Notes under the pieces: generated by a model
Databases searched by the model: none
What the model was told of the DNA's origin: nothing
What the model saw: only the letters and a program-made list of their open reading frames with translations
NCBI GenBank assembly: GCA_046343015.1
Contig: JBKDOL010000110.1
Location: 1-64,000, forward strand
DNA: 64,000 nt
Direction of reading: 5' to 3'
From: BJ22 sp021298375
GTDB taxonomy: Bacteria > Planctomycetota > Planctomycetia > Pirellulales > Pirellulaceae
Made by a program: the position numbers and the translations under genes
Part shown: in pieces, positions 8,653 to 17,652 of the stretch
Numbering within the stretch: the first letter of the stretch is position 1
Layout: the number at the start of each line of letters is the position of its first letter

Positions 8653-9597
8653 ATGAGTTCGCTGCAGACGCTGCTGACCGACATTCTCGATTACGCCGGA
8701 CTCTATCCGCCCGCTGGCCTGCCCTTGCCAGAGGTGGTCAGCAATTACTCCGGTTACCTCCAGCACCCAGCCGCTTGGATGTTGGCCCGACTGATTATCC
8801 CGGTCCAGCGGTTGGATGAGTTTGCGGAGTTGGCCCGAACCAGTTGGACCCTGGCCGCCCCCGAAACGCTTCCCTGGCGGATCAGTTGCCTGGTTCCGGG
8901 ACCGGAGGGAGACCAAAGCGTTTTTGCCGAGGCTTGGCGCAGCATCTCTGCCTTTAACGCGCGCCATTCGGGGCGGGCAGTCATCGATGCCGTGGAGTCG
9001 AAGGTCGACGATGTTGCTCAGCTTGCTGCTGCCGCTCGGCATTGCGAATCCTCAGTCGCTACGTACTGGGAATTACCGCATGCCAAGTCTTGCAGGGAAT
9101 TGCTGGGCGTGATCGCCCAACTCGGTTCCGGGCATCGGGGCAAAATCCGCACGGGTGGCATTCAGCCGCAACTCATCGCCGCAGTAGACGACGTGGCTCG
9201 CTTTTTGCACGAGTGCGCTCTCGCCAAAGTGGCTTTCAAGGCAACCGCCGGCTTGCACCATCCGCTGCGGGCTGAATATCCGTTGACCTATGCGGCCGAC
9301 AGCCCGTGCGCGACGATGCATGGATTTCTCAACGTGTTTGTCGCGGCTGCGGCGGCCTGGCGAAAGGGTGCCGGGATTGAGCAAATCGCCGACTTGCTGA
9401 CAACCAGCCAATCGGGCAACTTCCGATTCGGTCCCGACTCACTGGAAGTGGGCGGGCTTCGCTTTTCGCGGGAAGATTTAGCCGCGACCCGGCGTCAATT
9501 CGCGATCGGCTTTGGGTCCTGCTCCTTCAGCGAACCGATCGAGGACCTCCGAGCGCTCGGCTGGCTGGATTGGGAAACGTTGACCATTCATTCCTGA
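8653..9597 (+). CDS. Conserved unknown protein next to fumarylacetoacetase
   Basis: This is a soluble protein of 314 residues with no signal peptide or membrane segment. I do not recognise a named family. Conserved-looking patches are ILDYAGLYPPAGLPL at the N terminus, GKIRTGG near residue 165 and AFKATAGLHHP near residue 195. The last two resemble phosphate/substrate-binding strands of a TIM barrel, which is only an impression. It lies 116 bp before the fumarylacetoacetase gene on the same strand, so a role near tyrosine or aromatic catabolism is possible by context alone. Confidence 0.75.
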   Translation: MSSLQTLLTDILDYAGLYPPAGLPLPEVVSNYSGYLQHPAAWMLARLIIPVQRLDEFAELARTSWTLAAPETLPWRISCLVPGPEGDQSVFAEAWRSISAFNARHSGRAVIDAVESKVDDVAQLAAAARHCESSVATYWELPHAKSCRELLGVIAQLGSGHRGKIRTGGIQPQLIAAVDDVARFLHECALAKVAFKATAGLHHPLRAEYPLTYAADSPCATMHGFLNVFVAAAAAWRKGAGIEQIADLLTTSQSGNFRFGPDSLEVGGLRFSREDLAATRRQFAIGFGSCSFSEPIEDLRALGWLDWETLTIHS

Positions 9598-9712
9598 AGG
9601 GTCCGACCCGCTCTCTGCAGTTCGGCCCAGCTTCACCTCGGATCGGCTCAGCTGATTTCTGATATCGTCCTCATTACCCGCCAAGTTCGTCGCCCGACGA
9701 AAGGAATTGCCC

Positions 9713-11059
9713 GTGAACGACCAATTGAACGCGACCCACGACCCGAACCTGCAGAGTTGGATCGAATCTGCGAACGATCCCCAAACAGATTTCCCACCCC
9801 AGAATCTTCCTTACTGTGTGTTCCTGCGCGATGGGGTGCGGCGGATCGGTGCTGGCATTGGCGATCGGATTCTCGACCTGTTCGAGCTGAGCGCTGCGGG
9901 CTTGTTGCCGAGTGTCCTGACAGAACCTCTGCAAAGCACCTGTTTGAATGCCTTGATGGGAGCAGACCTCGACCAGCGACAGGCCTTGCGCGCCGCGCTT
10001 TGCGGGCTGGTGACCGATCGGAAGTCCGCGCTCGCGGAAAGCGAATCGCTGCAGCGGAGAATCCTAGTCCCGCAGAACTCAGTGAACCTGGAATTGCCGG
10101 CGACGATCGGGGACTATACCGACTTTTACGCCAGCCTGTTCCACGCCACCAACGTCGGTTCAATGTTCCGGCCTGACAACCCGCTGCTGCCGAATTACAA
10201 GCACATTCCGATTGGCTATCACGGTCGGGCCTCGAGCATTGTCCCCAGCGGGATGGCGGTGCGTCGTCCGTCGGGGCAATTGCCGCCCGCGGTCGAGGGT
10301 GCGGCTCCGACTTTCGGACCCTGCCAGAATCTGGACTATGAATTGGAACTTGGTTTTTGGGTTGGCAAGGGAAATCGGCTCGGCGAGTCCATTCCGCTGA
10401 GTTCGGCTGAGGCCCATCTCTTTGGGGTGTGTCTGCTCAATGATTGGTCGGCGCGGGACATGCAGCGTTGGGAATACCAACCACTCGGTCCATTCCTGGC
10501 CAAGAACTTTGCCTCGTCGATTTCGCCTTGGGTGGTCACGATGGAGGCGTTGCAGCCATTTCGCTGTGAGGCATTTGCGCGTCCCGAGGGAGATCCACAA
10601 CCCCTCCCTTACCTGACCGACTCGAGGAACGAGCGCAGCGGTGGAATTGAAATCCAGCTGGAGGTTTGGCTCTCCTCGCGCAAAATGCGGGACCAGCAGT
10701 TGCCGCCGACTCGGCTCAGCCATGGAACCTTTGCGCAAATGTACTGGACCGCCGCTCAAATCCTGACGCATCACGCCAGCAATGGCTGTAACTTGCGGAG
10801 CGGTGACTTGTTGGGAAGCGGGACGGTCAGCGGTCCACTGCGGGAGTCGCGGGGCTGCCTTCTGGAACTGACCTGGAATGGCGAGTTTGGTCGACCTGTT
10901 CCGGGGAATCAACGAACCCCGCTCGCTTTGCCGAGTGGGGAGCAACGGACCTTTTTGGCCGATGGGGACGAAGTCATTTTCCGCGGCTGGTGTGAGCGTC
11001 CAGGAATGCGACGAATTGGCTTGGGTGAATGTCGCGGCATGATTGAGGGAGCGATTTGA
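9713..11059 (+). CDS. fahA: Fumarylacetoacetase
   Basis: This enzyme hydrolyses 4-fumarylacetoacetate to fumarate and acetoacetate, the last step of tyrosine breakdown. It has 448 residues, slightly longer than animal FAH. The N-terminal SH3-like domain starts near SWIESANDPQTDF. The catalytic part shows Asp137 and His144 in YTDFYASLFHATNVG, Glu210/Glu212 in DYELELGFWVG, Asp244 in NDWSARDMQ and Lys264 in FLAKNFASS. I choose GTG at 9713 because AAGGA ends 7 nt upstream; a TTG six bases earlier is too close to that site. Confidence 0.94.
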   Translation: MNDQLNATHDPNLQSWIESANDPQTDFPPQNLPYCVFLRDGVRRIGAGIGDRILDLFELSAAGLLPSVLTEPLQSTCLNALMGADLDQRQALRAALCGLVTDRKSALAESESLQRRILVPQNSVNLELPATIGDYTDFYASLFHATNVGSMFRPDNPLLPNYKHIPIGYHGRASSIVPSGMAVRRPSGQLPPAVEGAAPTFGPCQNLDYELELGFWVGKGNRLGESIPLSSAEAHLFGVCLLNDWSARDMQRWEYQPLGPFLAKNFASSISPWVVTMEALQPFRCEAFARPEGDPQPLPYLTDSRNERSGGIEIQLEVWLSSRKMRDQQLPPTRLSHGTFAQMYWTAAQILTHHASNGCNLRSGDLLGSGTVSGPLRESRGCLLELTWNGEFGRPVPGNQRTPLALPSGEQRTFLADGDEVIFRGWCERPGMRRIGLGECRGMIEGAI

Positions 11060-11160
11060 ACGATTCGAGCAGAGCCCCGTCCTCCGCCCGGCAAAACATC
11101 TGTTCAACCCGAACTCTGCGGCGATTTGCCGTTGGGGTGTCCGCTCCTGTCCGAGCGACT

Positions 11161-11166
11161 TATAAT
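11161..11166 (+). promoter_or_regulatory. Candidate -10 box (TATAAT)
   Basis: A perfect TATAAT lies in an otherwise GC-rich gap, with no good -35 at the usual spacing (TTGGGG is 23 nt away). Confidence 0.35.
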
Positions 11167-11298
11167 TTTCGCAGTTCCATGATTTCGGCCAAGGCAAGCT
11201 GAGTTGCTTTGCTCTCAGGAAGAGGTCCTCTCAGCAGCAGGTCGCGCTCAACCGGCGGATCGAGAACGTTGGTAGCTGGTCAACGGTTCGCGGTGCTT

Positions 11299-11402
11299 CC
11301 CGGGCTTCAGCACTGGAGTTTCCGGGCCCTTGGTACCGGTCTTCAGTACAGGGGCCTCCCGGGTTTTAGCACCGGGCCTCCCGGGCATTAATACAGGAAT
11401 CT
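11299..11402 (+). repeat. Degenerate 22-23 bp tandem repeat in a leader
   Basis: Four unequal units each begin with CCCGGG or CCGGG and run through TTAGCAC/TTCAGTAC-like words to GGCCT or AATCT. They start at 11299, 11322 (longer, about 36 bp), 11358 and 11380. The array ends one base before the ATG at 11404, so the last unit provides the translation-initiation region. Confidence 0.8.
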
Positions 11403-11403
11403 C

Positions 11404-12597
11404 ATGAAACAAAATCTTGCACACCCGGTTACTGGGATGGTTTGGCCGAACAGGGCCTTCGCCGGACCGAAACCTCGCGCCGCGGGGCGGCTGGGGCTGG
11501 GAACCTGGGCGGTTGTTCTGGCCGGAATATTTGCCGTGGTGGGGTGCAATCCAGCCGACCAAATCGAACGCCGTGTGCTGACCTTCGAGGATACGGGCAT
11601 TCCAGAGCAGGTCCGTTTGCCACCGCTTGCCAATCGGAGTGCGGAGGCAGTGCGGAGCCGGATGGTGACTGCGATTGCGGCCCTGCCTACGGCGACCTGG
11701 TTTTTCAAGGCAGTGGGCCCGGTGGAAGATTTCGAAGCCGCGTTTCCGGGCTTTCGCGAATTTCTTCAGTCTGTGAGGTTTAACGAAAACGGCGCGCCGC
11801 AGTACACGCCACCGACGGGCTGGCAGGAAGCGCCGCTCCGCCCCGAGCGCTTTCAGACGTTTCTCTTTGGAACTGGCGAACGAAAGACGATTGAACTGGC
11901 AATTTCGGATTTGGCCGCGAATCAGGACCTCGCATCCAACGTAAACCGCTGGCGAAATCAGCTGTCCCTTCCCCCATTGGATCCGAATGCGGCAAACAGT
12001 TCTCTCGACAAGCTCGCCTATCAGGGTGGCGAGTTCCTGATCTTCGACGAGGTCGGAATGTACGGCGGGGGAATGGCCCCGGCCGCCCCTTCTCCCCACC
12101 CCATCAGTTCCGAAGGGCCCCCGGCCGCGGAGAACACTGGCGGCGCCTCCAAAGAGAGCGACTCGGCAACCGCGGCTGCTCCCGCAGTTCCGATCGAGTT
12201 CACCATCCCCGCCCAGTGGGAGCGACTTCCCAAGGCGATGTTTGCCACAGTCAAGCTGGAGCGAAAAGCGGCTGAGCGAAAAGTGGCTCTCGCGGTGTCT
12301 GAAATGAACCCCGAGTTGAACACCTGGAATACGGCGGTTGAGTCGTGGCTGGCCGAGTTGGAGTTATCCGGTTTGGAGCTCGCTCAAGTGGAGCCGTTTG
12401 TCAGCGAGGTGACGATCGATGGGCAAACGGGCAAGCAAATCCGCCTCGTTCTTCCCGATGCGACCAAAGGAATTGTGGCGGCGCGAGTCGAGCGCGCAGG
12501 GCGAGCGTGGTTTGTGAAATTGTCAGGCGACAAATCTCTGGTCGAGGAGTCGATTGGGGACTGGGAAGCCTTTGTCGGCTCGATTCGCTTCAAGTGA
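11404..12597 (+). CDS. Predicted lipoprotein
   Basis: This 397-residue protein has a basic N-terminal stretch, a hydrophobic segment and a lipobox AVVGC near residue 48, so it is probably exported and lipid-anchored. The remainder is soluble, with a Pro/Ala-rich insertion (about 220-260) between two globular halves. Both halves contain a similar 'LPxATWFFK'/'VPIEFTIPAQWER' style beta-rich segment. I recognise no family. It precedes the cytochrome c maturation gene by 26 bp on the same strand, suggesting co-transcription. Confidence 0.8.
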   Translation: MKQNLAHPVTGMVWPNRAFAGPKPRAAGRLGLGTWAVVLAGIFAVVGCNPADQIERRVLTFEDTGIPEQVRLPPLANRSAEAVRSRMVTAIAALPTATWFFKAVGPVEDFEAAFPGFREFLQSVRFNENGAPQYTPPTGWQEAPLRPERFQTFLFGTGERKTIELAISDLAANQDLASNVNRWRNQLSLPPLDPNAANSSLDKLAYQGGEFLIFDEVGMYGGGMAPAAPSPHPISSEGPPAAENTGGASKESDSATAAAPAVPIEFTIPAQWERLPKAMFATVKLERKAAERKVALAVSEMNPELNTWNTAVESWLAELELSGLELAQVEPFVSEVTIDGQTGKQIRLVLPDATKGIVAARVERAGRAWFVKLSGDKSLVEESIGDWEAFVGSIRFK

Positions 12598-12623
12598 ACA
12601 TTACCGGTTGCTGAGGGCCCACA

Positions 12624-15600
12624 ATGCGGCCCACTTTCCGAGGAAGATGGCTCATGTCGATAAATGCAATTGCAGACCAGGCAAATACACTGGATGCGAC
12701 TTCGGCAATTTCAGGCTCCGAGCGAAATCGTTGGGGCAGCCTTCTCGGGACGATCCTCTCGCCCTTGGCAAGCCTGAAGCTGACCGTATTTCTGCTCGTT
12801 GCCGCGACCTTCGTCACCTGGCTGGCGACGATGGAACAGACGCGGGTTGATTTCTGGACAGTCAAACAGCGTCACTTCCCTGAACTGTTTGTCTTCATTC
12901 CGTTCCAGATCCTGTTTCCTCCCGCTTGGTTTCCCAACCTGCAAAACATTCCCGAGCAGGCCGGATTTTATGTGCCGAGTGGCTTTCTGCTGATCGTGGC
13001 GATGCTGGTCAATCTGACCGCCGCTCACGTCCTTCGCATTCGAATCCAGGCTCGAGGCCAAACGCTGCTCTGGGGACTTCTGGTTGCGGCAATTGGAGCG
13101 GTCGTCACCTGGATGGTGATTTTCAATGGACAAAACCCGAACGGTTTTCAGGCCGAACCGCCGTTCAGCTACCGCACGATGTGGGTTGTGATGCAACTGC
13201 TGCTGCTCGGTCTGGCGATTGGGCTCGGCGCCACGGCTGCCATGCAACCTCGGGAAAAGCAGGCTGAGCGACTAATCGCTGGTGGCTTGGGCGCGATCCT
13301 GCTGCTGACGATTGGGTTTGTCTGGTGGACCGGCGATCGGGCCTTCATCGGCGAGTCAGCCATGAGAATCCTCTGGCAATTGCTGCAGTCCACGGTGGCC
13401 GCCTTGGCTGTCCTGGCCGGCACCCAGCTTTTGTTCCGACGCAAAGGTGGAATTGTCCTCGTCCATCTCGGAATTGCGATGTTGATGGTCAACGAGTTGT
13501 ACGTGACGCTGACGAATGTCGAGCAGAGAATGGCGATAGCCGAGGGTGAGACCGTTTCCCACGCCGTCGACATCCGCTCGACCGAACTGATCGTCGCCGA
13601 CGCCGCTGATCGGTCCGCAGTCCAGCTGACCACGCTCCCCGCGTCCCTCTGGAAAAATGGACAAGCCGTCAGTGACGAGCAGTTGCCATTCCACATCCGC
13701 TGTCTCCAGTTTGAAGCGAATACGGAAATCACTCCTGTCGGCAGCGGCCAGAACCTGGCCAACCGCGGAATCGGGACTCGGTTTGAGATTCAGCCCAAAC
13801 GGGTCACAGCCGGAACAGACTCCCGGCAGGTTGCCGACATGGCGGGAGCTTACCTGCAACTGGAAGACAAGGCGACAGGCGCCGACCTCGGGACTTGGCT
13901 GGTCAGCCAGATACTCTACGAAGAGGGCATGTTCGATGAAGTCGAGGTCGGTGGCAAGAAGTACCTTCTGGGCTTGCGATTTCGCCATTATTACAAGCCC
14001 TACGCGATCAAACTGCTGGATGCGATTCAGGAGAATTATGTCGGGACCAGCACTCCCCGGCATTTCGAATCCAAATTTGATCTGACCGATTCGACCCGAG
14101 GCATCACCGGCAAGGAAATGCGGGTCTACATGAATAATCCGATGCGGTACGGGGATGAGACCTTTTACCAGGCGAGCATGGACCGGCTGCCAAGTGGGCG
14201 TGAGTACACGGTGCTGCAGATCGTCAAAAACCGGGGCTGGATGATCCCCTATGTGGCCTGCATGTTCGTCGTGGTGGGATTGTTGGCCCAGTTTGGCAGC
14301 GTCTTACTGGGCTATCTCGATAAGCGGGCGGCCGCAAGCACTCCCGCCACCAAGCTCAACTTGGACCAACCGCCGGGCAAAGCTGGCGAGCCGGCCATTC
14401 AGCCCAAACAGGTGGGTTGGGGAATCCCGCTAATCTGCCTCGGCTTGGCCCTCGGCTACCTGGGGTACGCAGCGAACAAGGCGGCCCGCGAAAAGGTTTC
14501 CAAAAATGGCATGGAACTCGACCGACTGGGAACCATTCCCATCGTTTACAAGGGACGAATTCAGCCCCTGGAGAGTCTGGCCAGAAACACCGCTCGGCAG
14601 ATGGGAAATCGTGAAACGGTCGCCCTCCCCGGCGGCAAACGCGTTCCAGCCATGCAGTGGTTTGCCGATTTGATCTTTGATCCGGGCAGCGACGCCAAGT
14701 ACCAGATTATTCGAATTGAAGACCCCGAGTTATTGAAGACATTGGGACTCCCTGCCCGCGAAGGTTTGAAGTACAGCCTCGCCGAAGTGAACGCCGCGAA
14801 AATTCCGCTCAATCGGCTGCTTGACGATATTCGTCAGCGCAAAGAAGAGGAATGGACCGCCTCCGACAAGCGCGCCGTTGAATTGTCTGACAAACTGGAG
14901 CAACTCAAGGTCCTGCGGAGTTCCATGGCCGATCCGGCCTTGTCCTTTCAATCCAATCCGTTTCAACGGCTGATTGAGTCCACCCAACTGGTTAGTCTCG
15001 ACATTCCGCTCGCGGTGCGAACGGCAGACCCGAAACTGCCGTGGACTTCGATCCGCGCCGCCATTGACACGCAGTGGCTGCAGGACCTGGCCAACCAGCA
15101 CATGTGCGGATCGACCGAGGAACTGAGTCAAACGATGCTGGAGGAGTATTGGCTCAAGCCGCAAATCATTGAGCGGTTACTGGCGGATCCGGACTTGATG
15201 CAGATACTCAAGGCTCAGTCCGCGGAGACCGATCCGGCAACTCTACGAAAGCAAATCGAAGCCCGCTGGGACCAGTTTCCCAAGCAAATCTACCAAGCCT
15301 ATTCGCAGGAAATTGAAATTCAGGCGGAGCGGAGCCTGGGACTGAAGCGGGGAGAGTTCACGAGCAGGTTCAAGGCGATGGTCCGGGATTTCACCGAGCG
15401 AAACGGCGGCGAATCGCTGCTCTCCCGACCACTGCCCGAAATGGCCAAGGAGTTGATTGGGCTGCAGCAGGCCTATGCGGCAGGTGATTCCGAACAGTTC
15501 AATGCAACCGTGACTCGCCAACTGGCGAGGATCAAGGATTTGGAATCGAGTTCGGGAAATTGGCGGGGCCTCAAGGCAGAACTGTTTTACAATCGCTTCG

Positions 15601-16517
15601 CTCCGTTTTACCTCGCGATGCTGCTCTATCTGTTTGCTTTGGTGTTGACCATCGCCAGTTGGACCGGCTTTGGTGAATCGTTTCGGCGAGCGGCACTGAG
15701 CGTCAATGGCCTGGCGCTCGGTGTGCAAATCATCGGGATCATTTTGAGAATCGTGATTTCAGGGCGCCCACCGATCACCAATCTCTACGGATCGTTCCTG
15801 GTGATTCCCGCGTTCGGCGTGATCCTGCTGATGCTGGTCGAGCGATTCACGCGTTTGGGAATTGGCAACCTGCTGGCCTCGGTGACTTCCTTTGTCTCAC
15901 TGCTTTGGGCTTGGACAATCAGCATCCCCGATGGCGACACGTTCGCCGTTCTGGTGGCCGTTCTCGACACCCAATTCTGGTTATCAACTCACGTGATTTG
16001 CATTTCGTTTGGCTACGCCGCGACGATGGTAGCGGGTTTCCTCGGCATGGTCTGGCTGGCGGATGCCGTGTTGCTCAAGCGGTTGGCGCCGACGAGCCAA
16101 AAGACGCTCTCCGATTTGATTTATGGCATCACCTGCTTTGCCCTGCTGCTCAGCTTCTTCGGGACCGTCCTGGGCGGACTCTGGGCGGATGATTCCTGGG
16201 GACGATTCTGGGGCTGGGATCCAAAAGAAAACGGCGCCTTGATGATCGTTCTCTGGAACGCAGCCATTCTGCACGCCCGCTGGGCCGGGATTGCCCGGCA
16301 ACATGGAATTTCCGCGTTGGCCGTTCTCGGCTGCGCCGTGACGATTTGGTCCTGGGAAGGGGTCAACCAACTGGGAATTGGAATGCATTCTTACGGCTTC
16401 AGTGAGGGCCGACTCTTTTGGGTCGCAGTGTTTGCTCTGGGCGTGACCATGTTTGCTGGGGCGTCCTACGTGCCTCGATTGCTCCTTAGGAAGGTAAATT
16501 CGGTCGCCTCTTCCTGA
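12624..16517 (+). CDS. ccsBA: Cytochrome c biogenesis protein, ResB-CcsA fusion (CcsBA)
   Basis: System II cytochrome c synthase delivers haem across the membrane and attaches it to apocytochrome c. The N-terminal third is ResB-like, with several membrane segments from about residue 40 and a large periplasmic part near 350-540. A long hydrophilic insertion (about 620-970) follows. The CcsA-like half from about 985 to the end holds the haem-handling tryptophan motif WGRFWGWDPKENGALM near residue 1195, and conserved His in STHVICISFGYA and GMHSYGF. An ATG at 12654 with a good AGGAAGA site is an alternative start, ten codons in. Confidence 0.92.
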   Translation: MRPTFRGRWLMSINAIADQANTLDATSAISGSERNRWGSLLGTILSPLASLKLTVFLLVAATFVTWLATMEQTRVDFWTVKQRHFPELFVFIPFQILFPPAWFPNLQNIPEQAGFYVPSGFLLIVAMLVNLTAAHVLRIRIQARGQTLLWGLLVAAIGAVVTWMVIFNGQNPNGFQAEPPFSYRTMWVVMQLLLLGLAIGLGATAAMQPREKQAERLIAGGLGAILLLTIGFVWWTGDRAFIGESAMRILWQLLQSTVAALAVLAGTQLLFRRKGGIVLVHLGIAMLMVNELYVTLTNVEQRMAIAEGETVSHAVDIRSTELIVADAADRSAVQLTTLPASLWKNGQAVSDEQLPFHIRCLQFEANTEITPVGSGQNLANRGIGTRFEIQPKRVTAGTDSRQVADMAGAYLQLEDKATGADLGTWLVSQILYEEGMFDEVEVGGKKYLLGLRFRHYYKPYAIKLLDAIQENYVGTSTPRHFESKFDLTDSTRGITGKEMRVYMNNPMRYGDETFYQASMDRLPSGREYTVLQIVKNRGWMIPYVACMFVVVGLLAQFGSVLLGYLDKRAAASTPATKLNLDQPPGKAGEPAIQPKQVGWGIPLICLGLALGYLGYAANKAAREKVSKNGMELDRLGTIPIVYKGRIQPLESLARNTARQMGNRETVALPGGKRVPAMQWFADLIFDPGSDAKYQIIRIEDPELLKTLGLPAREGLKYSLAEVNAAKIPLNRLLDDIRQRKEEEWTASDKRAVELSDKLEQLKVLRSSMADPALSFQSNPFQRLIESTQLVSLDIPLAVRTADPKLPWTSIRAAIDTQWLQDLANQHMCGSTEELSQTMLEEYWLKPQIIERLLADPDLMQILKAQSAETDPATLRKQIEARWDQFPKQIYQAYSQEIEIQAERSLGLKRGEFTSRFKAMVRDFTERNGGESLLSRPLPEMAKELIGLQQAYAAGDSEQFNATVTRQLARIKDLESSSGNWRGLKAELFYNRFAPFYLAMLLYLFALVLTIASWTGFGESFRRAALSVNGLALGVQIIGIILRIVISGRPPITNLYGSFLVIPAFGVILLMLVERFTRLGIGNLLASVTSFVSLLWAWTISIPDGDTFAVLVAVLDTQFWLSTHVICISFGYAATMVAGFLGMVWLADAVLLKRLAPTSQKTLSDLIYGITCFALLLSFFGTVLGGLWADDSWGRFWGWDPKENGALMIVLWNAAILHARWAGIARQHGISALAVLGCAVTIWSWEGVNQLGIGMHSYGFSEGRLFWVAVFALGVTMFAGASYVPRLLLRKVNSVASS

Positions 16518-16814
16518 GCCCCCGCAGCCAATTCCGCGCGATGTGGTGGCGTGGCTCGAGTTTGGTCGCGAAAGCCCTCAGCCCATCCCGATTTGATATC
16601 CCGATTGAGCACCCTACTTTGCCACCGTGCTTCACCAAACTGTTTCGCCGCCTTGGTCCGCCAACACGCGGTCCGTTTTCCGGGGATTATTCCGGAAATT
16701 CTCCGATCGGCTTTGAGGATTTTCACTGAATCGCGGTCTCGCTCGAATAGACTGAAACGTTCCTGAGCGAACGGCAACTGACTCTTTCAGACGTCAGACC
16801 ACCCTTTCGAAGGG

Positions 16815-17450
16815 ATGGCTATCTGTCCAACGTCTCCAATTCATAGCGGCATCATGAGTTTCAGTCCGGCCGAAACCGCTTCCTTCTCCGATTCCGATTT
16901 GCCCCTCGAGTCTTCTGGCGAGCGGCGTTTCAAACCGATTCCCTTGTCGACGCTGATTGGTCGCTTTGTCTGGTCGCGTGGAATCCTTTGTCTGACGGCC
17001 CCGGTTTTGGCGCTGGTGCTGAGGTGTTGCATCGACAAGCCGTTTCGCTGGTTCGAGTGGGGCTCAGCGATTCTGCTGTTGCTGCTCTGGCCGCGGATCG
17101 AGCTTTGGGTCCACCACCAGATGCATCATGCCGAAGGAACTCTGCTCTACCGGCGTCATCTGGAGCATCACAATCATCCGCTGGACGATACGGCTCTGGG
17201 GGACTGGAGAATGTATTTGGTTTACAACTTGAGCGTGCTTCCCTGGTTTCTGATCAACTGGGCGTGGGCCTTGACGTTGATGGGAACATTTCTGGCTGCC
17301 GTTGCGATTTATGAGTTCGTTCATTTTTCGACCCATTTTCGGTACCGTCCCTTTACAAATTGGGGCAAACGGGTCCGTCGCAATCACTTACTGCATCACC
17401 GCGAGCCCAATCGCTTTATGGAAGTCGTCTTCCCTCCGAGCGAGGCATAG
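16815..17450 (+). CDS. Membrane fatty acid hydroxylase / sterol desaturase-like protein
   Basis: This membrane protein of up to 211 residues contains the histidine clusters of the di-iron fatty-acid-hydroxylase superfamily: HHQMHH, HLEHHNHP, HFSTH and NHLLHH. Hydrophobic segments lie around 55-95 and 135-170. It probably oxidises a lipid using O2; the substrate is unknown. ATG 16815 has AGGG immediately before it, which is too close to be a site. ATG 16854 (MSFSPAE) is an equally possible start, giving 198 residues. The gene stands alone. Confidence 0.8.
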   Translation: MAICPTSPIHSGIMSFSPAETASFSDSDLPLESSGERRFKPIPLSTLIGRFVWSRGILCLTAPVLALVLRCCIDKPFRWFEWGSAILLLLLWPRIELWVHHQMHHAEGTLLYRRHLEHHNHPLDDTALGDWRMYLVYNLSVLPWFLINWAWALTLMGTFLAAVAIYEFVHFSTHFRYRPFTNWGKRVRRNHLLHHREPNRFMEVVFPPSEA

Positions 17451-17652
17451 AACTCAATCGGTGCCGCCGGGGCTCTTCTGTTCCGGCCCCTTGCAGAGCT
17501 CTTCGCGGGGTCCGGATCGCCAGTCACTTGCTTCTGTTCGCAGCGGTGGCTGGAGCGTAAACTGTTCGCAGCAAACGTGCTGGTGAATTGGAAGAAGCAG
17601 GCTTTCCGGCCGCCTTGTATCGTCGCCGTCGGAAAGGATCAGGAGAAGAGCG

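Larger units (their letters stand above)
11060..11403 (+). other. Long leader/intergenic region of the lipoprotein gene
   Basis: No gene is seen here. A TATAAT (11161-11166) could be the -10 box for the gene at 11404, which would give a leader of about 230 nt. The second half of that leader is the degenerate tandem repeat annotated separately. Confidence 0.5.
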
